Assembly (NCBI GenBank): GCA_024222895.1
Contig: JAAEOR010000399.1
Coordinates: forward strand, 1-48,582
Direction: 5' to 3'
From: Hyphomicrobiales bacterium
GTDB taxonomy: Bacteria; Pseudomonadota; Alphaproteobacteria; Rhizobiales; Kaistiaceae
DNA: 48,582 nt
Both the position numbers and the translations under genes were made by a program. Of this stretch, positions 1 through 8,170 are shown one piece after another. Position 1 is the first letter of the stretch. Every line of letters starts with the position of its first letter. Below the pieces are notes generated by a model. It had not been told where the DNA came from. It saw only the letters and a program-made list of their open reading frames with translations, and searched no databases.

Positions 1-1062
1 CTCCCTGCAGTCGCGGTGTTTCTCGCGACCGCACAGCTTGACTTTGAGTCTCGGCGTAGCCTGAGCATCGTCTTTGTGGGCATGGCGATCTTGAGCGTTC
101 CTTTGGGTCTCGCCCAATTGGCCCAGGGACCGGACAGTGGTCTACGCTTCTTCCCGGTCACGAACTTCAGCGAGAGTGTCGGCTTTTTTGCCAACCGAAA
201 CCACTACGCAGCACTTCTCTATGCCCAGATCCCGATCGTTGCCGCCTGGATCATCAGCCTCGCCAGTGATCGAAAGGGCACGAACTGGCTGGTTGTTGCC
301 GCATTCGCCCTTGCCATAGCGCTCCTGATTCTTGGGGTTGGGATGTCACGGTCACGTGCGGGCATCCTTCTGGCGACCGTCGCCGTGCTGAGCAGTCTCG
401 GCATGCTGGCGGCCAGCCGGCAGCGGCTGGCGCGCTACGGATCCTTTCTTCTGCTCGGCGCCTGGCTCCTGGGTGCGATCCTTGTCGTTCAATACGCCTT
501 CTCCGGCCTCGTCGACCGGTTGGACGATAGTCTGCTGGCGGATCTCAGGATCGACATCGCCCGCGTCACCATCGATGCTGCGGCCGCATTTCAGCCCGTC
601 GGCACCGGCTTCGGAACATTCGAGGCCGTCTACCGTATCGCTGAACCGACTGACCTTCTTCGGCAGAAATACATAAACCACGCACACAACGATTGGCTCG
701 AACTGTGGATGGAGGGCGGATGGGTCACAGTCATTCTTCTGGCCCTGTTTCTTGCCTGGTTCGGGCGCCGGAGCTATCAGCTTTGGCGACGTCAGGCGTC
801 AGGCGAAGAGGGGCTTGACCTCGCACTGCAGCGGGCGGCGACGATTTCAATTTCAATAATCCTCCTTCATTCAGCCGTCGACTACCCTTTGCGGACAACC
901 GCAATGATGACCTTTTTCGGCTGGTCCTGTGCTCTCATGATCTTGCCGATGTCCTCACGCGGTAGCGCCAAGCCAGGCGATCGTCAGGAACGCACCGGCC
1001 ACCGGCGTCGACCCTCAAGTCGTTCAACGCGGCGACGGACGTTTAAGCGTGGGTGGGGCTGA
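1..1062 (+). CDS. O-antigen ligase/polymerase-like membrane protein (5' partial)
   Basis: The reading frame is open from base 1, so the true start lies outside the window; a GTG at 16 is the first internal candidate. The visible ~350 residues are strongly hydrophobic with several membrane segments. They carry the NHYAALL motif after a periplasmic-type loop, then GMSRSRAG and INHAHNDWLELWMEGGW, an arrangement typical of Wzy/WaaL-like O-antigen ligase family proteins that polymerise or ligate polysaccharide at the periplasmic face of the inner membrane. The C-terminal ~40 residues are basic and low-complexity. It faces the minus-strand exopolysaccharide operon (Wzc, Wza, phosphatase), which supports a role in capsule or EPS polymerisation. 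The exact substrate cannot be told. Confidence 0.8.
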   Translation, partial: LPAVAVFLATAQLDFESRRSLSIVFVGMAILSVPLGLAQLAQGPDSGLRFFPVTNFSESVGFFANRNHYAALLYAQIPIVAAWIISLASDRKGTNWLVVAAFALAIALLILGVGMSRSRAGILLATVAVLSSLGMLAASRQRLARYGSFLLLGAWLLGAILVVQYAFSGLVDRLDDSLLADLRIDIARVTIDAAAAFQPVGTGFGTFEAVYRIAEPTDLLRQKYINHAHNDWLELWMEGGWVTVILLALFLAWFGRRSYQLWRRQASGEEGLDLALQRAATISISIILLHSAVDYPLRTTAMMTFFGWSCALMILPMSSRGSAKPGDRQERTGHRRRPSSRSTRRRTFKRGWG

Positions 1063-1086
1063 CCGATGGTGAGGTTGATCAGCCCC
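1055..1086. terminator. Stem-loop between convergent genes
   Basis: GGGGCTGA at 1055-1062 pairs with TCAGCCCC at 1079-1086 around a 16-nt loop. The stop codon of each convergent gene lies inside one arm (TGA at 1060-1062 on plus, TGA read from 1081-1079 on minus). There is no clear T-run, so a bidirectional terminator role is inference. Confidence 0.4.
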
Positions 1087-2323
1087 GGTTTGTCATCCGC
1101 TCGATCTTGATGTCGTCATAGAAGACCGCCCCACCAATTTGTGTCTCCAGTCGCGTGCGCGCCGGCAGGCGTAGCTGAAGCCACTGTGCTGCGCATCCCG
1201 ATTGCGGTACTTCAAACCCGAAGTCGAAAGCAGTCCATGGAACCGATCCGGACAACGGTTTGCTCTGACCGAGAACCTCCGATGCGTTGTCAGCACAGAC
1301 GATCTCCCAGACCATTCCGCGTTCGTTTTCAAGCCTCTCAGCGCGCTCCAGCCCGCTCAGTTTGTAGCGGCCGGGCGGCAGGACAAGCATCTTGCGAACG
1401 TGCCGATAACGAACCCGCGTGTCGGCAAAGACAACCTGAAGGGCACGATCATCCGGACCACGGGAGATAACCTCGGTCGTTGCGCCACGCACCTGCGAGA
1501 TCAACCAGTCAAAGGGAAGTCCGGTGAGCGGTTTCTCAAACGCTCCGTTGTGCGCATAGGCGACACCGGCGCTCGGACTCTCGAACAAAAAATGCAGCCA
1601 TGTGAGATAGGCGAGCTGATACTGTTCCTGAGCTATGAGCCGGTTGAGAAAATACCCGAGTTCGACATCGGTTGGAGGGTGAGGACTATCCGCCAGAGCC
1701 GCATAGACCTCAAAAACGGTTGCCGAATCGTCGATTCGTTCTCTGGTGAGTGCCTCGAGGAATCGAGCGCGCCACGGCGGCGAGCGGGCAAGCACCTCCG
1801 TCAACGCGTCGATACCGTCCGGATCACTTGTAAACGCCGAAAGCGCCGCGATGACATCGTCCGTCAAGTCGGAATGCGTACGCAGAATTGCGTCCGCGTG
1901 CTTGGCCGCATCCTGGAAACGACCATCAGCGAGGCCTTGGTTGAACAACCAGATCTGCGCAGCAGCGTCGCGTCGCGTGCGCGAATTCAACGTTTGCATG
2001 ACCTCGGACGCACGACGCGGGTCGCCATCGAGATCCGATGTGAGTGCGATCGCTCGCAATGCCCGCGCACTTATCGGGTTGGATCGGATGGCTTGTCCCG
2101 CCAGCCGTTGAATCTCGTCTTTGTGCTGCTCAGGGCTCTCAGCCTTCAGCAGGTTCTCGACCACGCCCATGCGCGCATCTTCGGAGCCCGGACGCCATGC
2201 GAGCGCCGCCTCCGGATCAGACCGGGCCATCAGCGCACCGACGGTACGGGTGACAACCAGCCAACCGAGTCCGACACAGGCGGCCAACACGAGAATACGG
2301 AGGGCGATCCGGATCCTGGGCAT
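1079..2323 (-). CDS. Membrane-anchored protein of unknown function in the EPS operon
   Basis: A 414-residue protein with an N-terminal hydrophobic segment (about residues 7-30: ALRILVLAACVGLGWLVVTR) that is a signal anchor or uncleaved signal. The following ~200 residues are helix-rich and alanine-rich with a spacing that resembles TPR-like repeats. The C-terminal ~130 residues look beta-rich, with tryptophans and two cysteines (IVCADN, SGCAAQW), suggesting a jelly-roll or carbohydrate-binding type domain outside the cytoplasm. It follows the Wzc gene by ~115 bases on the same strand, so it is probably the last gene of the EPS operon. I do not recognise the family; a role in polysaccharide assembly is inferred from position only. 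Confidence 0.7.
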   Translation of the reverse strand: MPRIRIALRILVLAACVGLGWLVVTRTVGALMARSDPEAALAWRPGSEDARMGVVENLLKAESPEQHKDEIQRLAGQAIRSNPISARALRAIALTSDLDGDPRRASEVMQTLNSRTRRDAAAQIWLFNQGLADGRFQDAAKHADAILRTHSDLTDDVIAALSAFTSDPDGIDALTEVLARSPPWRARFLEALTRERIDDSATVFEVYAALADSPHPPTDVELGYFLNRLIAQEQYQLAYLTWLHFLFESPSAGVAYAHNGAFEKPLTGLPFDWLISQVRGATTEVISRGPDDRALQVVFADTRVRYRHVRKMLVLPPGRYKLSGLERAERLENERGMVWEIVCADNASEVLGQSKPLSGSVPWTAFDFGFEVPQSGCAAQWLQLRLPARTRLETQIGGAVFYDDIKIERMTNRG

Positions 2324-2439
2324 CAGGCGTCAACCCGACGCCATCTCAGTTCGCGTTCGGGTGAAACACCGCGAATTCGAATCAGTGGCAACCGCCGGCA
2401 ATGCAAGCTGGGCCCCGAAGAGCGTCGTCAGGACAGAGC

Positions 2440-5034
2440 TCATGTCTGGCGCGCATCGGTTATCTTGGCCTTGCTCTCCGGGCCTTCATCCACCGCATCG
2501 TCGCCGTATCCGTAACCATAGCCATAGCCATAGCCATAACCGTAAGAACTCCCGGACGCTTTGACCTTGGCGGCAACAACACCGATCATGTCTGCACGGG
2601 CGAAGTGCAACCGCTTGATCGCCGCTTTGGCGACATTCGGGCCGGTCTTCGCCACGTCAATCACCATCAGCGTTCCCACGGTCATGCTTGACAGGAGTGG
2701 TGCATCGGCGAGTGCCCCGACCGGAGGCCCGTCAATGACGACCAGGTCGAACTTCTCCGATGCGACCGTGAGGAACGAATGCATTCTCGGGTTTGCGATC
2801 AGTTCGGCGGGATTCGGCGGCACTGGCCCCGCTTGCATGAAGCTCAAGCCTTCCGGGTCGATCTTTCGAATGGCGTCGGAAGGCAGGACGGATCCCGAGA
2901 GGACGTTTGACAGGCCAACGTCCTTTCCGACACCCAGGTATTTGTGAAGCGCCGGCTTGCGAAGATCCGCATCGACGAGCAGCACGCTATACCCGAGTTC
3001 CGCAAAGTTTCCTGCCAGCGAGAGCGATGTGGACGACTTGCCTTCCGATGGTTTGGCGCTTGTCACCAACAGTGTATCCGGGGCGCCATAGGGCGTGGAG
3101 AACTGGACCGATGTGCGCAATGAGCGGTAGGCCTCGGCCGAGGTCGAACGCCGGTCTTCGATCAACTGACTGGGATCATCAAGCCCTTGCACCAATGGAA
3201 TGACTCCGAGGACCGGCAGGCCGAGTGCGTCTTCCATATCTTGTGCCGACTTGAAGGAATCGTAGAAGTACTCCTTGGCGAAGGCGGCACCACCACCGAC
3301 CATCAGACCGAAAGCTAGTGCCAGCGCGAGACTCCGCTGCATCCTTGGCGAGATGGCGTACGCTGACTGTGCTTCATCCACGATAGAGACATTGTTGATC
3401 CCCACCCCGCCGGCGATACCGATTTCCTTGTACCTCTGAAGCAGCCCATCATAGAGCGAGCGATTTGTATCAACCTCTCTCTGGAGGATATTGTACTGGA
3501 TATTGCTGTTCCGGAATTTCGTGACGGCCGCAGTGAGTTTTTCCATACGCTTCATCAACTCGGTTTCCTGGGCCTTGGCCGTCTCATATTCGGATTTGAC
3601 CGAGTCCCTTATAAGGTCCACTTCGTCGGCAATCTGGCGATCGACCTCATCGATTTGCGCCTTGAGCTTCTTCATCTCCGGGAAGGCTGGTTTGTAGACG
3701 CTGAGTTTGTCCTGATAGTCGGTCTCCAGCTCAACCTGGCGCGCCCTCATTGTTGCGATTGCCGTATTCTCGAGGATCTTGGGGATCGCGATGTTTTCTT
3801 CAGAGCTCAATTTCTTCCAGAGCAGCTCGGCTCGCAGTTTTTCCAGCGCAACCTTGTCGAGTTCGGCGCTGGCGGACGCCAGATTCGCCATCGTCAACGT
3901 CTGATTGGAATCGTCGCCGGTTGTCACAATGCCTTCCGCCCCGGCGTAGGCGACGAGTTCCTTTTCGGATTCCTCAAGCTTCAGTTTCAGTTGTTCCAGG
4001 CGCTCCTCAAGAAACACCTTGGCATACGAGGACGACTCCTGGCGGCGTTCCAAATTCAGTTTGACAAAACCTTCCGCTATCGCGTTGACCACCCGCGTCG
4101 CCGTCCGGGGGTCCGGACTTGTGAAGCTCAGTTGGACAATACTGGAGTTCCGCACCGGGCTTACACTGAGCCCGCCTCGAACCATCCCGGCAATCGACGA
4201 TCGTCGCTCCTCAACCTCTTCGAGGGTTGTCTCTGGTCTTTCGGGCGCACCAAAGGCCAGCTGTTTGAGCTTCTGCCACGGCGAAGGTGCGTCGATGTCA
4301 AGGAACGTGCGGGCATCCTCTTGGTTCAGCTCGGACGCTACGCGTTCGGCCAACGCCCGACTGCGCAGCAGTTCATACTGCGTCTGGTAGAATTCGTACC
4401 GGCCCGCCGCACCCTGCCGTTCAAAACCCTGGACGTCGATGATGCGGTCGACATCCCGATCAATCTGGATCGTCGCACTCGCCTGATAGATCGGTGTGGT
4501 CAGAAGCGTCTGGACAAATGCGCCAGCGACAAACAGCGCTGCAACACCCAGGATGATCCAACGGTGCCTGAACGCCATCCACAAGTATTTGCGAAAGTCG
4601 ATGCCCTCGTCCCGGGACGGCTGCTCCGGGACAGGGCCAAGCGTGTACTCTGCGTCTACATCATGATTTCTGCTGATCAGCCTAGGGTTTTCCGCCTTCG
4701 GCCGATAGATGTATTCACCGCTGCTGTTACCTCTGCCGACCAAGGCCCCTGACCGGCTTTCGGGCATCTGCCAGTCGTCATCGGCGATCCCGTCGGTGTT
4801 TTCCTTCTTGTCCTTCTCTCCATTGGGCTCGTCTTTACTGGACATCGAGGGAGATGAGACGCCCTTCAGGTCCGGGGCTATCTCCACGACGTCGTCGTCA
4901 TCGTCCCCGTGAGAATGGCCGACCAGTTCCTCATCCGACCAAAGCGACGCGTCTTCCGTCGCGGCGTCGTCTGCTTCTGACCGCTGCTCCGGCGGGCGAG
5001 GCTTCCGGCCTTCGTCGGGATCATTCGTCGTCAT
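2440..5034 (-). CDS. Wzc/ExoP-type polysaccharide co-polymerase with BY-kinase domain
   Basis: An 864-residue inner-membrane tyrosine autokinase controlling polysaccharide chain length and export. A long acidic N-terminal cytoplasmic tail (~150 aa) precedes membrane segment 1 (about 158-178), a Wzz-type periplasmic domain with coiled-coil stretches (about 330-500), and membrane segment 2 (about 563-581). The cytoplasmic BY-kinase domain has Walker A (SAKPSEGKSS, about 652-662), Walker A' (LLVDADLRKP) and Walker B (LVVIDGPP, about 766). It ends in a tyrosine-rich tail, seven YG repeats at about 829-843, the expected autophosphorylation cluster. The ATG at 5034 follows AGGAAG. The CpsB-type phosphatase encoded upstream probably dephosphorylates this tail. 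The long charged N-terminal extension is longer than in E. coli Wzc. Confidence 0.93.
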   Translation of the reverse strand: MTTNDPDEGRKPRPPEQRSEADDAATEDASLWSDEELVGHSHGDDDDDVVEIAPDLKGVSSPSMSSKDEPNGEKDKKENTDGIADDDWQMPESRSGALVGRGNSSGEYIYRPKAENPRLISRNHDVDAEYTLGPVPEQPSRDEGIDFRKYLWMAFRHRWIILGVAALFVAGAFVQTLLTTPIYQASATIQIDRDVDRIIDVQGFERQGAAGRYEFYQTQYELLRSRALAERVASELNQEDARTFLDIDAPSPWQKLKQLAFGAPERPETTLEEVEERRSSIAGMVRGGLSVSPVRNSSIVQLSFTSPDPRTATRVVNAIAEGFVKLNLERRQESSSYAKVFLEERLEQLKLKLEESEKELVAYAGAEGIVTTGDDSNQTLTMANLASASAELDKVALEKLRAELLWKKLSSEENIAIPKILENTAIATMRARQVELETDYQDKLSVYKPAFPEMKKLKAQIDEVDRQIADEVDLIRDSVKSEYETAKAQETELMKRMEKLTAAVTKFRNSNIQYNILQREVDTNRSLYDGLLQRYKEIGIAGGVGINNVSIVDEAQSAYAISPRMQRSLALALAFGLMVGGGAAFAKEYFYDSFKSAQDMEDALGLPVLGVIPLVQGLDDPSQLIEDRRSTSAEAYRSLRTSVQFSTPYGAPDTLLVTSAKPSEGKSSTSLSLAGNFAELGYSVLLVDADLRKPALHKYLGVGKDVGLSNVLSGSVLPSDAIRKIDPEGLSFMQAGPVPPNPAELIANPRMHSFLTVASEKFDLVVIDGPPVGALADAPLLSSMTVGTLMVIDVAKTGPNVAKAAIKRLHFARADMIGVVAAKVKASGSSYGYGYGYGYGYGYGDDAVDEGPESKAKITDARQT
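2505..2546 (-). repeat. Six-base tandem repeat encoding the Tyr-Gly tail of the autokinase
   Basis: About seven successive units of a 6-bp repeat (CATAGC or CATAAC on the plus strand) encode seven Tyr-Gly pairs at the C-terminus of the Wzc-type kinase. Because the unit is a multiple of three, slippage would change the number of phosphorylatable tyrosines without breaking the frame. That functional reading is inference. Confidence 0.75.
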
Positions 5035-5086
5035 TTACGACTTCCTGTGCGTCCGCCACCGAGTTAGGTGACCCGCATGCGATCAT
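5021..5086 (-). CDS. Candidate 21-aa leader peptide ORF overlapping the wzc-type start
   Basis: An ATG at 5086-5084 lies 7 nt after a full AGGAGG (plus-strand CCTCCT at 5094-5099), the best Shine-Dalgarno in this operon. The frame runs 21 codons (begins MIACGSPNS, ends VVNDDE) and stops at a TGA 14 nt inside the autokinase gene. This is the geometry of a translationally coupled leader. The peptide has no recognisable domain. It could instead be a fortuitous ribosome site; no homology was tested. Confidence 0.35.
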   Translation of the reverse strand: MIACGSPNSVADAQEVVNDDE

Positions 5087-5277
5087 ATCCTTGCCTCCTG
5101 ATAACGCGGATCAATCCCACGTGACAACCAGTGTTGAATCGGTGAACGGATGAGCCCTTGCGGACCGGACCGGCCGTCGACGAATCGATCTGCGTCAGGA
5201 CCACTCCGCTGCTGGCTTCCGTGGCATCCATTCCGGATCCCGTGGATGCCGCCCATACGGATCACTACCACGGCCGC
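5087..5277 (-). promoter_or_regulatory. wza-wzc intergenic spacer with an inverted repeat
   Basis: About 240 bases separate the export lipoprotein gene from the autokinase gene although both read on the minus strand. The spacer holds an inverted repeat, GGCATCCA at 5223-5230 and TGGATGCC at 5243-5250 with a 12-nt loop, shortly after the lipoprotein stop. A start-to-stop minus frame at 5271-5083 exists but looks like random low-complexity coding and is not called. The hairpin may set the relative level of the two products (attenuation or mRNA end); that is inference. Confidence 0.35.
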
Positions 5278-6018
5278 CTAGAGAAATGGCGTAAAAAGAC
5301 CAAAAACCGGGATTGTCTCCCGAATTCCGCTAAGTACCGAGCGAAACCCGGACTGGTCGACCTTGACAATGTCGCCCGCCTGAAGGATCGGATCGTCGGC
5401 ATCACCTCGACCCATTGCCTTGTAGTCGAATTTGGCTACCTGCTGCTTTCCGTCAACCCGACGCAGAACCACGATACCACTCGGATCGGCGATTTGGCGA
5501 TCAAGTCCCCCGGCGGTCGCAATTGCCTGCAGCAGCGTCGTGCGCCCTTTGAGCGGGTAAACGCCAGGGGCGTTGACCGCGCCGCTAACCGCGATCCGCT
5601 GGGTTGGATTTTCCTTAACAAATACAGAAACTTCCGGGGCCTGGAGATATGTGTCCTTCAACTTGGCCGTTATCGTTGATTCGAGAGCGGGCACGGTTTT
5701 TCCCTGGGCAACCATCTGGCCGATCAGCGGCAGTGTGATCCGGCCGGATGAGTTGACTTCGACTGTCTTGCTCAGATCGGGCACCTGGAAGACTGAAATT
5801 TCCAGGACATCGGCAGGCTGGATCTTGTAGTCAGCAGCAGCCTTGGTGTCGTTTGCGCCAAAAGCCTGCAGTGTCGTCAGTTCGCTGAGGGCCTTGTCAG
5901 CTTGTTCCGATTTCTTCGAGGTGTTGCATCCCGCGATCGTCGCGCACAAGGCAGCAACCAGGACGAGGCGCACTATCCCCCATCCTCCGGTCCGACGCGA
6001 CACCCGCACTCTCAGCAC
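5278..6018 (-). CDS. Wza-type polysaccharide export outer-membrane lipoprotein
   Basis: A 246-residue protein with an N-terminal signal and a lipobox (ATIAGC, Cys about residue 30), so it is probably an outer-membrane lipoprotein. The segment YKIQPADVLEISVFQVPDLSKTVEV begins the Poly_export domain, and AVSGAVNAPGVYPLKGRTTLLQAIATAGGL is a SLBB domain. It likely forms the export channel partnered with the Wzc-type kinase. It is shorter than E. coli Wza (~380 aa) and lacks a clear C-terminal membrane-spanning helix, though the end (IRETIPVFGLFTPFL) is hydrophobic. The annotated GTG start at 6018 lies 1 base beyond the phosphatase stop, implying coupling; internal starts closer to the signal peptide are possible. 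Confidence 0.9.
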   Translation of the reverse strand: MLRVRVSRRTGGWGIVRLVLVAALCATIAGCNTSKKSEQADKALSELTTLQAFGANDTKAAADYKIQPADVLEISVFQVPDLSKTVEVNSSGRITLPLIGQMVAQGKTVPALESTITAKLKDTYLQAPEVSVFVKENPTQRIAVSGAVNAPGVYPLKGRTTLLQAIATAGGLDRQIADPSGIVVLRRVDGKQQVAKFDYKAMGRGDADDPILQAGDIVKVDQSGFRSVLSGIRETIPVFGLFTPFL

Positions 6019-6019
6019 C

Positions 6020-6763
6020 TCAGGCTCCCCGGCCGGAAATCACTTGCTCCGGCGACAAATCTTGCAGAATCGACAAAGGATTGGCAGCTACCAGAGTTTG
6101 CGCGCGATCTTCGCCGACCCGCTTTCCGACAATATCCCTAGATTCGGCCAATTTCGGCTGGCGGCTGGTTGTATTGTGGGCATCGCTGGCGAGCAGATCA
6201 ACAATTCCCTCATCAATCATTCTTTCAGACCAGTATTTTGGTTCCCTGCCGAATTGGCCGGTCAAGGAGTTTCCGGTTAGCTGCATCAAAACGCCGGCTC
6301 GCGCAATACGCGTAATCGCATCAAAGCGACCGCTGATCCAGCCCAGCCGTTCGGGATGGGTGAGGATCGGAACAAACCCGGATGAAAGAAATGAAAGCGC
6401 GAAATCCTCCATTCGCGGCGGAAAAACGTCATGAGGAGGCTCCAGGAGAAAGTAACGGCTGCCGCAAATCGTCGGCACCGTACCGCCCATCAGACCCGAC
6501 AGAAGCTTTGGGTCGAGGTGTGCGTCAGCTCCCGTTGTGAGTTCCAATGCAATGCCCGCGTGACTAATTGCCTCAGCGAGCGAATCAACCGCCAGCCCGA
6601 TTCCGTTGCTGTTATTTGCATAAACGCCGGGTTTTATGTGCGGCGTGCACGCCATCGTAACGATGCCGTCCGCCTCAGCGATCCGTGCCATTTCCAATGA
6701 GACGGAAAGGCTGGGAGAACCGTCGTCACAGCCCGGCAGGATATGGGAATGGAGATCAATCAT
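6020..6763 (-). CDS. CpsB/YwqE-type (PHP-fold) tyrosine-protein phosphatase
   Basis: A 247-residue metal-dependent phosphatase of the CpsB/CapC family. The N-terminus MIDLHSHILPGCDDG is the PHP metal site (Asp3, His4-x-His6 and Asp14-Asp15 region). THPERLGW and ASDAHN near the C-terminal half supply further metal-binding histidines and aspartates. In this family the enzyme removes phosphate from the tyrosine-rich tail of the BY-kinase, and that kinase is encoded two genes downstream. It is the first recognisable gene of the minus-strand EPS operon, followed immediately by the Wza-type gene. Length is normal for the family (~240-255 aa). It acts in the cytoplasm. Confidence 0.9.
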   Translation of the reverse strand: MIDLHSHILPGCDDGSPSLSVSLEMARIAEADGIVTMACTPHIKPGVYANNSNGIGLAVDSLAEAISHAGIALELTTGADAHLDPKLLSGLMGGTVPTICGSRYFLLEPPHDVFPPRMEDFALSFLSSGFVPILTHPERLGWISGRFDAITRIARAGVLMQLTGNSLTGQFGREPKYWSERMIDEGIVDLLASDAHNTTSRQPKLAESRDIVGKRVGEDRAQTLVAANPLSILQDLSPEQVISGRGA

Positions 6764-7084
6764 GATTCGACGGAATCAGACTTAACATTCTTTCAAAATC
6801 GAAGCGGGGTAAACGCAGTCGGTTCGCCGCGCGCTCCGGCAACCCCGCGGGCGATCGCCAATAACGCCACGATGGCGGCACCAAAATGGCAAACAGTTTG
6901 CCTGCCCGAGTTGATCGCGATCGTCGATCGTCTCGTCGGGAGTTCCGGGAAGCTCTGACGCACCGCCGCCTGACAGCGATCACTTGACTCTCGACACTGC
7001 CAACGCCGTCGTCGTGATCGAGAGCGCCTCATCTCCGCCTATTGGATTTCATCCTCGATGGTGAAACCCGTCGAAATGTAGGCG
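6764..7084. other. Intergenic stretch with no convincing gene
   Basis: About 320 bases between the phosphatase gene and the ABC ATPase gene, both on the minus strand. It presumably contains the promoter of the EPS operon. Short open frames here are arginine/serine-rich and show no family signature or good ribosome site. I see no clear promoter, terminator or RNA structure. Confidence 0.5.
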
Positions 7085-8170
7085 TCAAACGATAGCCGTA
7101 CCGTCGTTGGCGAAGACATGCCGTCCTTCGGTTCCGAGACGTAGAAACACCTGATCACCGTGCCTGAGTTGCGTCTTGCCGGAAGCAACTACTGTGAGCA
7201 GGCCGGCCGAACCGGCGGCGGCGGCGTAGATGATGCTTTCGGGACCGAGATGCTCGACCACTTCGACCCGGGCGGCAAGATCGGCGTCTGCCTCGTCGAC
7301 AATGGTCATCGCATCCGGCCGCACGCCCACGGTTACCGAGGCGCCGACCGTCAGCGCGTCCGCGGCCGGCACTCTTATCGGCCGTCCGGACGCGGCAAGG
7401 TCGATGGCCGCCGCCCGGTCGTCGCGGGAGGATACGACCGCGTCCAGGAAGTTGATTCGCGGCTGGCCGAGAAAGCCGGCAACGAACCGGTTGGCCGGGC
7501 GCTCGTAGAGTTCCAGCGGCGCGCCGATCTGTTCGACGGTGCCATGGTTGAGAACCACGATCCGGTCGGCGAGAGTCATGGCCTCGACCTGATCGTGGGT
7601 CACATAGACCATCGTGGCGCCGATGTCGGCATGAAGCCGAGCGATCTCGACACGCATCTGGACCCTTAGCGCAGCGTCGAGATTGGACAGCGGTTCGTCG
7701 AAGAGAAACACCTTTGGCTTGCGCACGATGGCCCGGCCGATGGCAACCCGCTGACGCTGGCCACCGGAAAGCTGCTTCGGCTTCCTGTCCATCAGCGGCT
7801 CGATTTGCAGGATACGCGCCGCCTCTGCAACCCGACCGGCGACATCGTCCTTTGCCGCGCCGGTCATTCGCAGGCCGAAGGACATGTTCTCTTCCGCCGT
7901 CATATGCGGATAGAGGGCATAGGACTGGAACACCATGGCGACTTGACGGTCGCTTGGCGGAAGTCGGGTGACGTCGCGGCCGGCGATCGCAATCTGCCCG
8001 GCCGAAACGGATTCGAGACCGGAGATCATCCGCAGTAGCGTCGACTTTCCGCAGCCGGACGGTCCGACAAAGACCATGAACGCACCGGAATCGACAGAGA
8101 GGTCGACCCCCTTGATGATCTCGGCGGTACCAAAGCGCTTCTTGACGCCGTCCAGGCGAAGGTCGCTCAT
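7085..8170 (-). CDS. Carbohydrate ABC transporter ATPase (MalK/UgpC-like)
   Basis: A 361-residue ATPase energising sugar import at the inner membrane. It has Walker [10 protein letters not shown] (about 34-42), Q-loop FQSYALYPHM, signature LSGGQRQR (about 132), Walker B VFLFDEP (about 153) and the H-loop VTHDQ (about 190). A C-terminal TOBE/MalK-type regulatory domain follows (LGPESIIYAAAAG, VFLRLGTEGRHVF). The ATG at 8170 is chosen over the longer upstream frame because it gives the canonical MSDLRLDGVKK start and a 4-bp ATGA overlap with the permease stop. It is the last gene of the binding protein, permease, permease, ATPase operon. The substrate is not determined by the ATPase; context suggests a sugar or cyclitol. 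Confidence 0.93.
   Translation of the reverse strand: MSDLRLDGVKKRFGTAEIIKGVDLSVDSGAFMVFVGPSGCGKSTLLRMISGLESVSAGQIAIAGRDVTRLPPSDRQVAMVFQSYALYPHMTAEENMSFGLRMTGAAKDDVAGRVAEAARILQIEPLMDRKPKQLSGGQRQRVAIGRAIVRKPKVFLFDEPLSNLDAALRVQMRVEIARLHADIGATMVYVTHDQVEAMTLADRIVVLNHGTVEQIGAPLELYERPANRFVAGFLGQPRINFLDAVVSSRDDRAAAIDLAASGRPIRVPAADALTVGASVTVGVRPDAMTIVDEADADLAARVEVVEHLGPESIIYAAAAGSAGLLTVVASGKTQLRHGDQVFLRLGTEGRHVFANDGTAIV

Noticed and set aside
1202-2515. Long plus-strand open frame (437 codons) over the unknown EPS protein and the end of the autokinase gene
   Set aside because: Antisense to a gene with a clear membrane anchor; arginine-rich translation with no domain. A shadow of high-GC codon use.
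3655-4752. Plus-strand open frame of ~365 codons inside the Wzc-type gene
   Set aside because: Fully antisense to an unmistakable BY-kinase and Wzz domain; no family motifs.
5083-5271. 62-codon minus-strand frame in the wza-wzc spacer
   Set aside because: No hydrophobic segment or motif, weak ribosome site. The shorter 5021-5086 frame has a far better one.
6756-7032. Short minus-strand frames upstream of the CpsB-type phosphatase
   Set aside because: Arg/Ser-rich, no ribosome site, no family signature.
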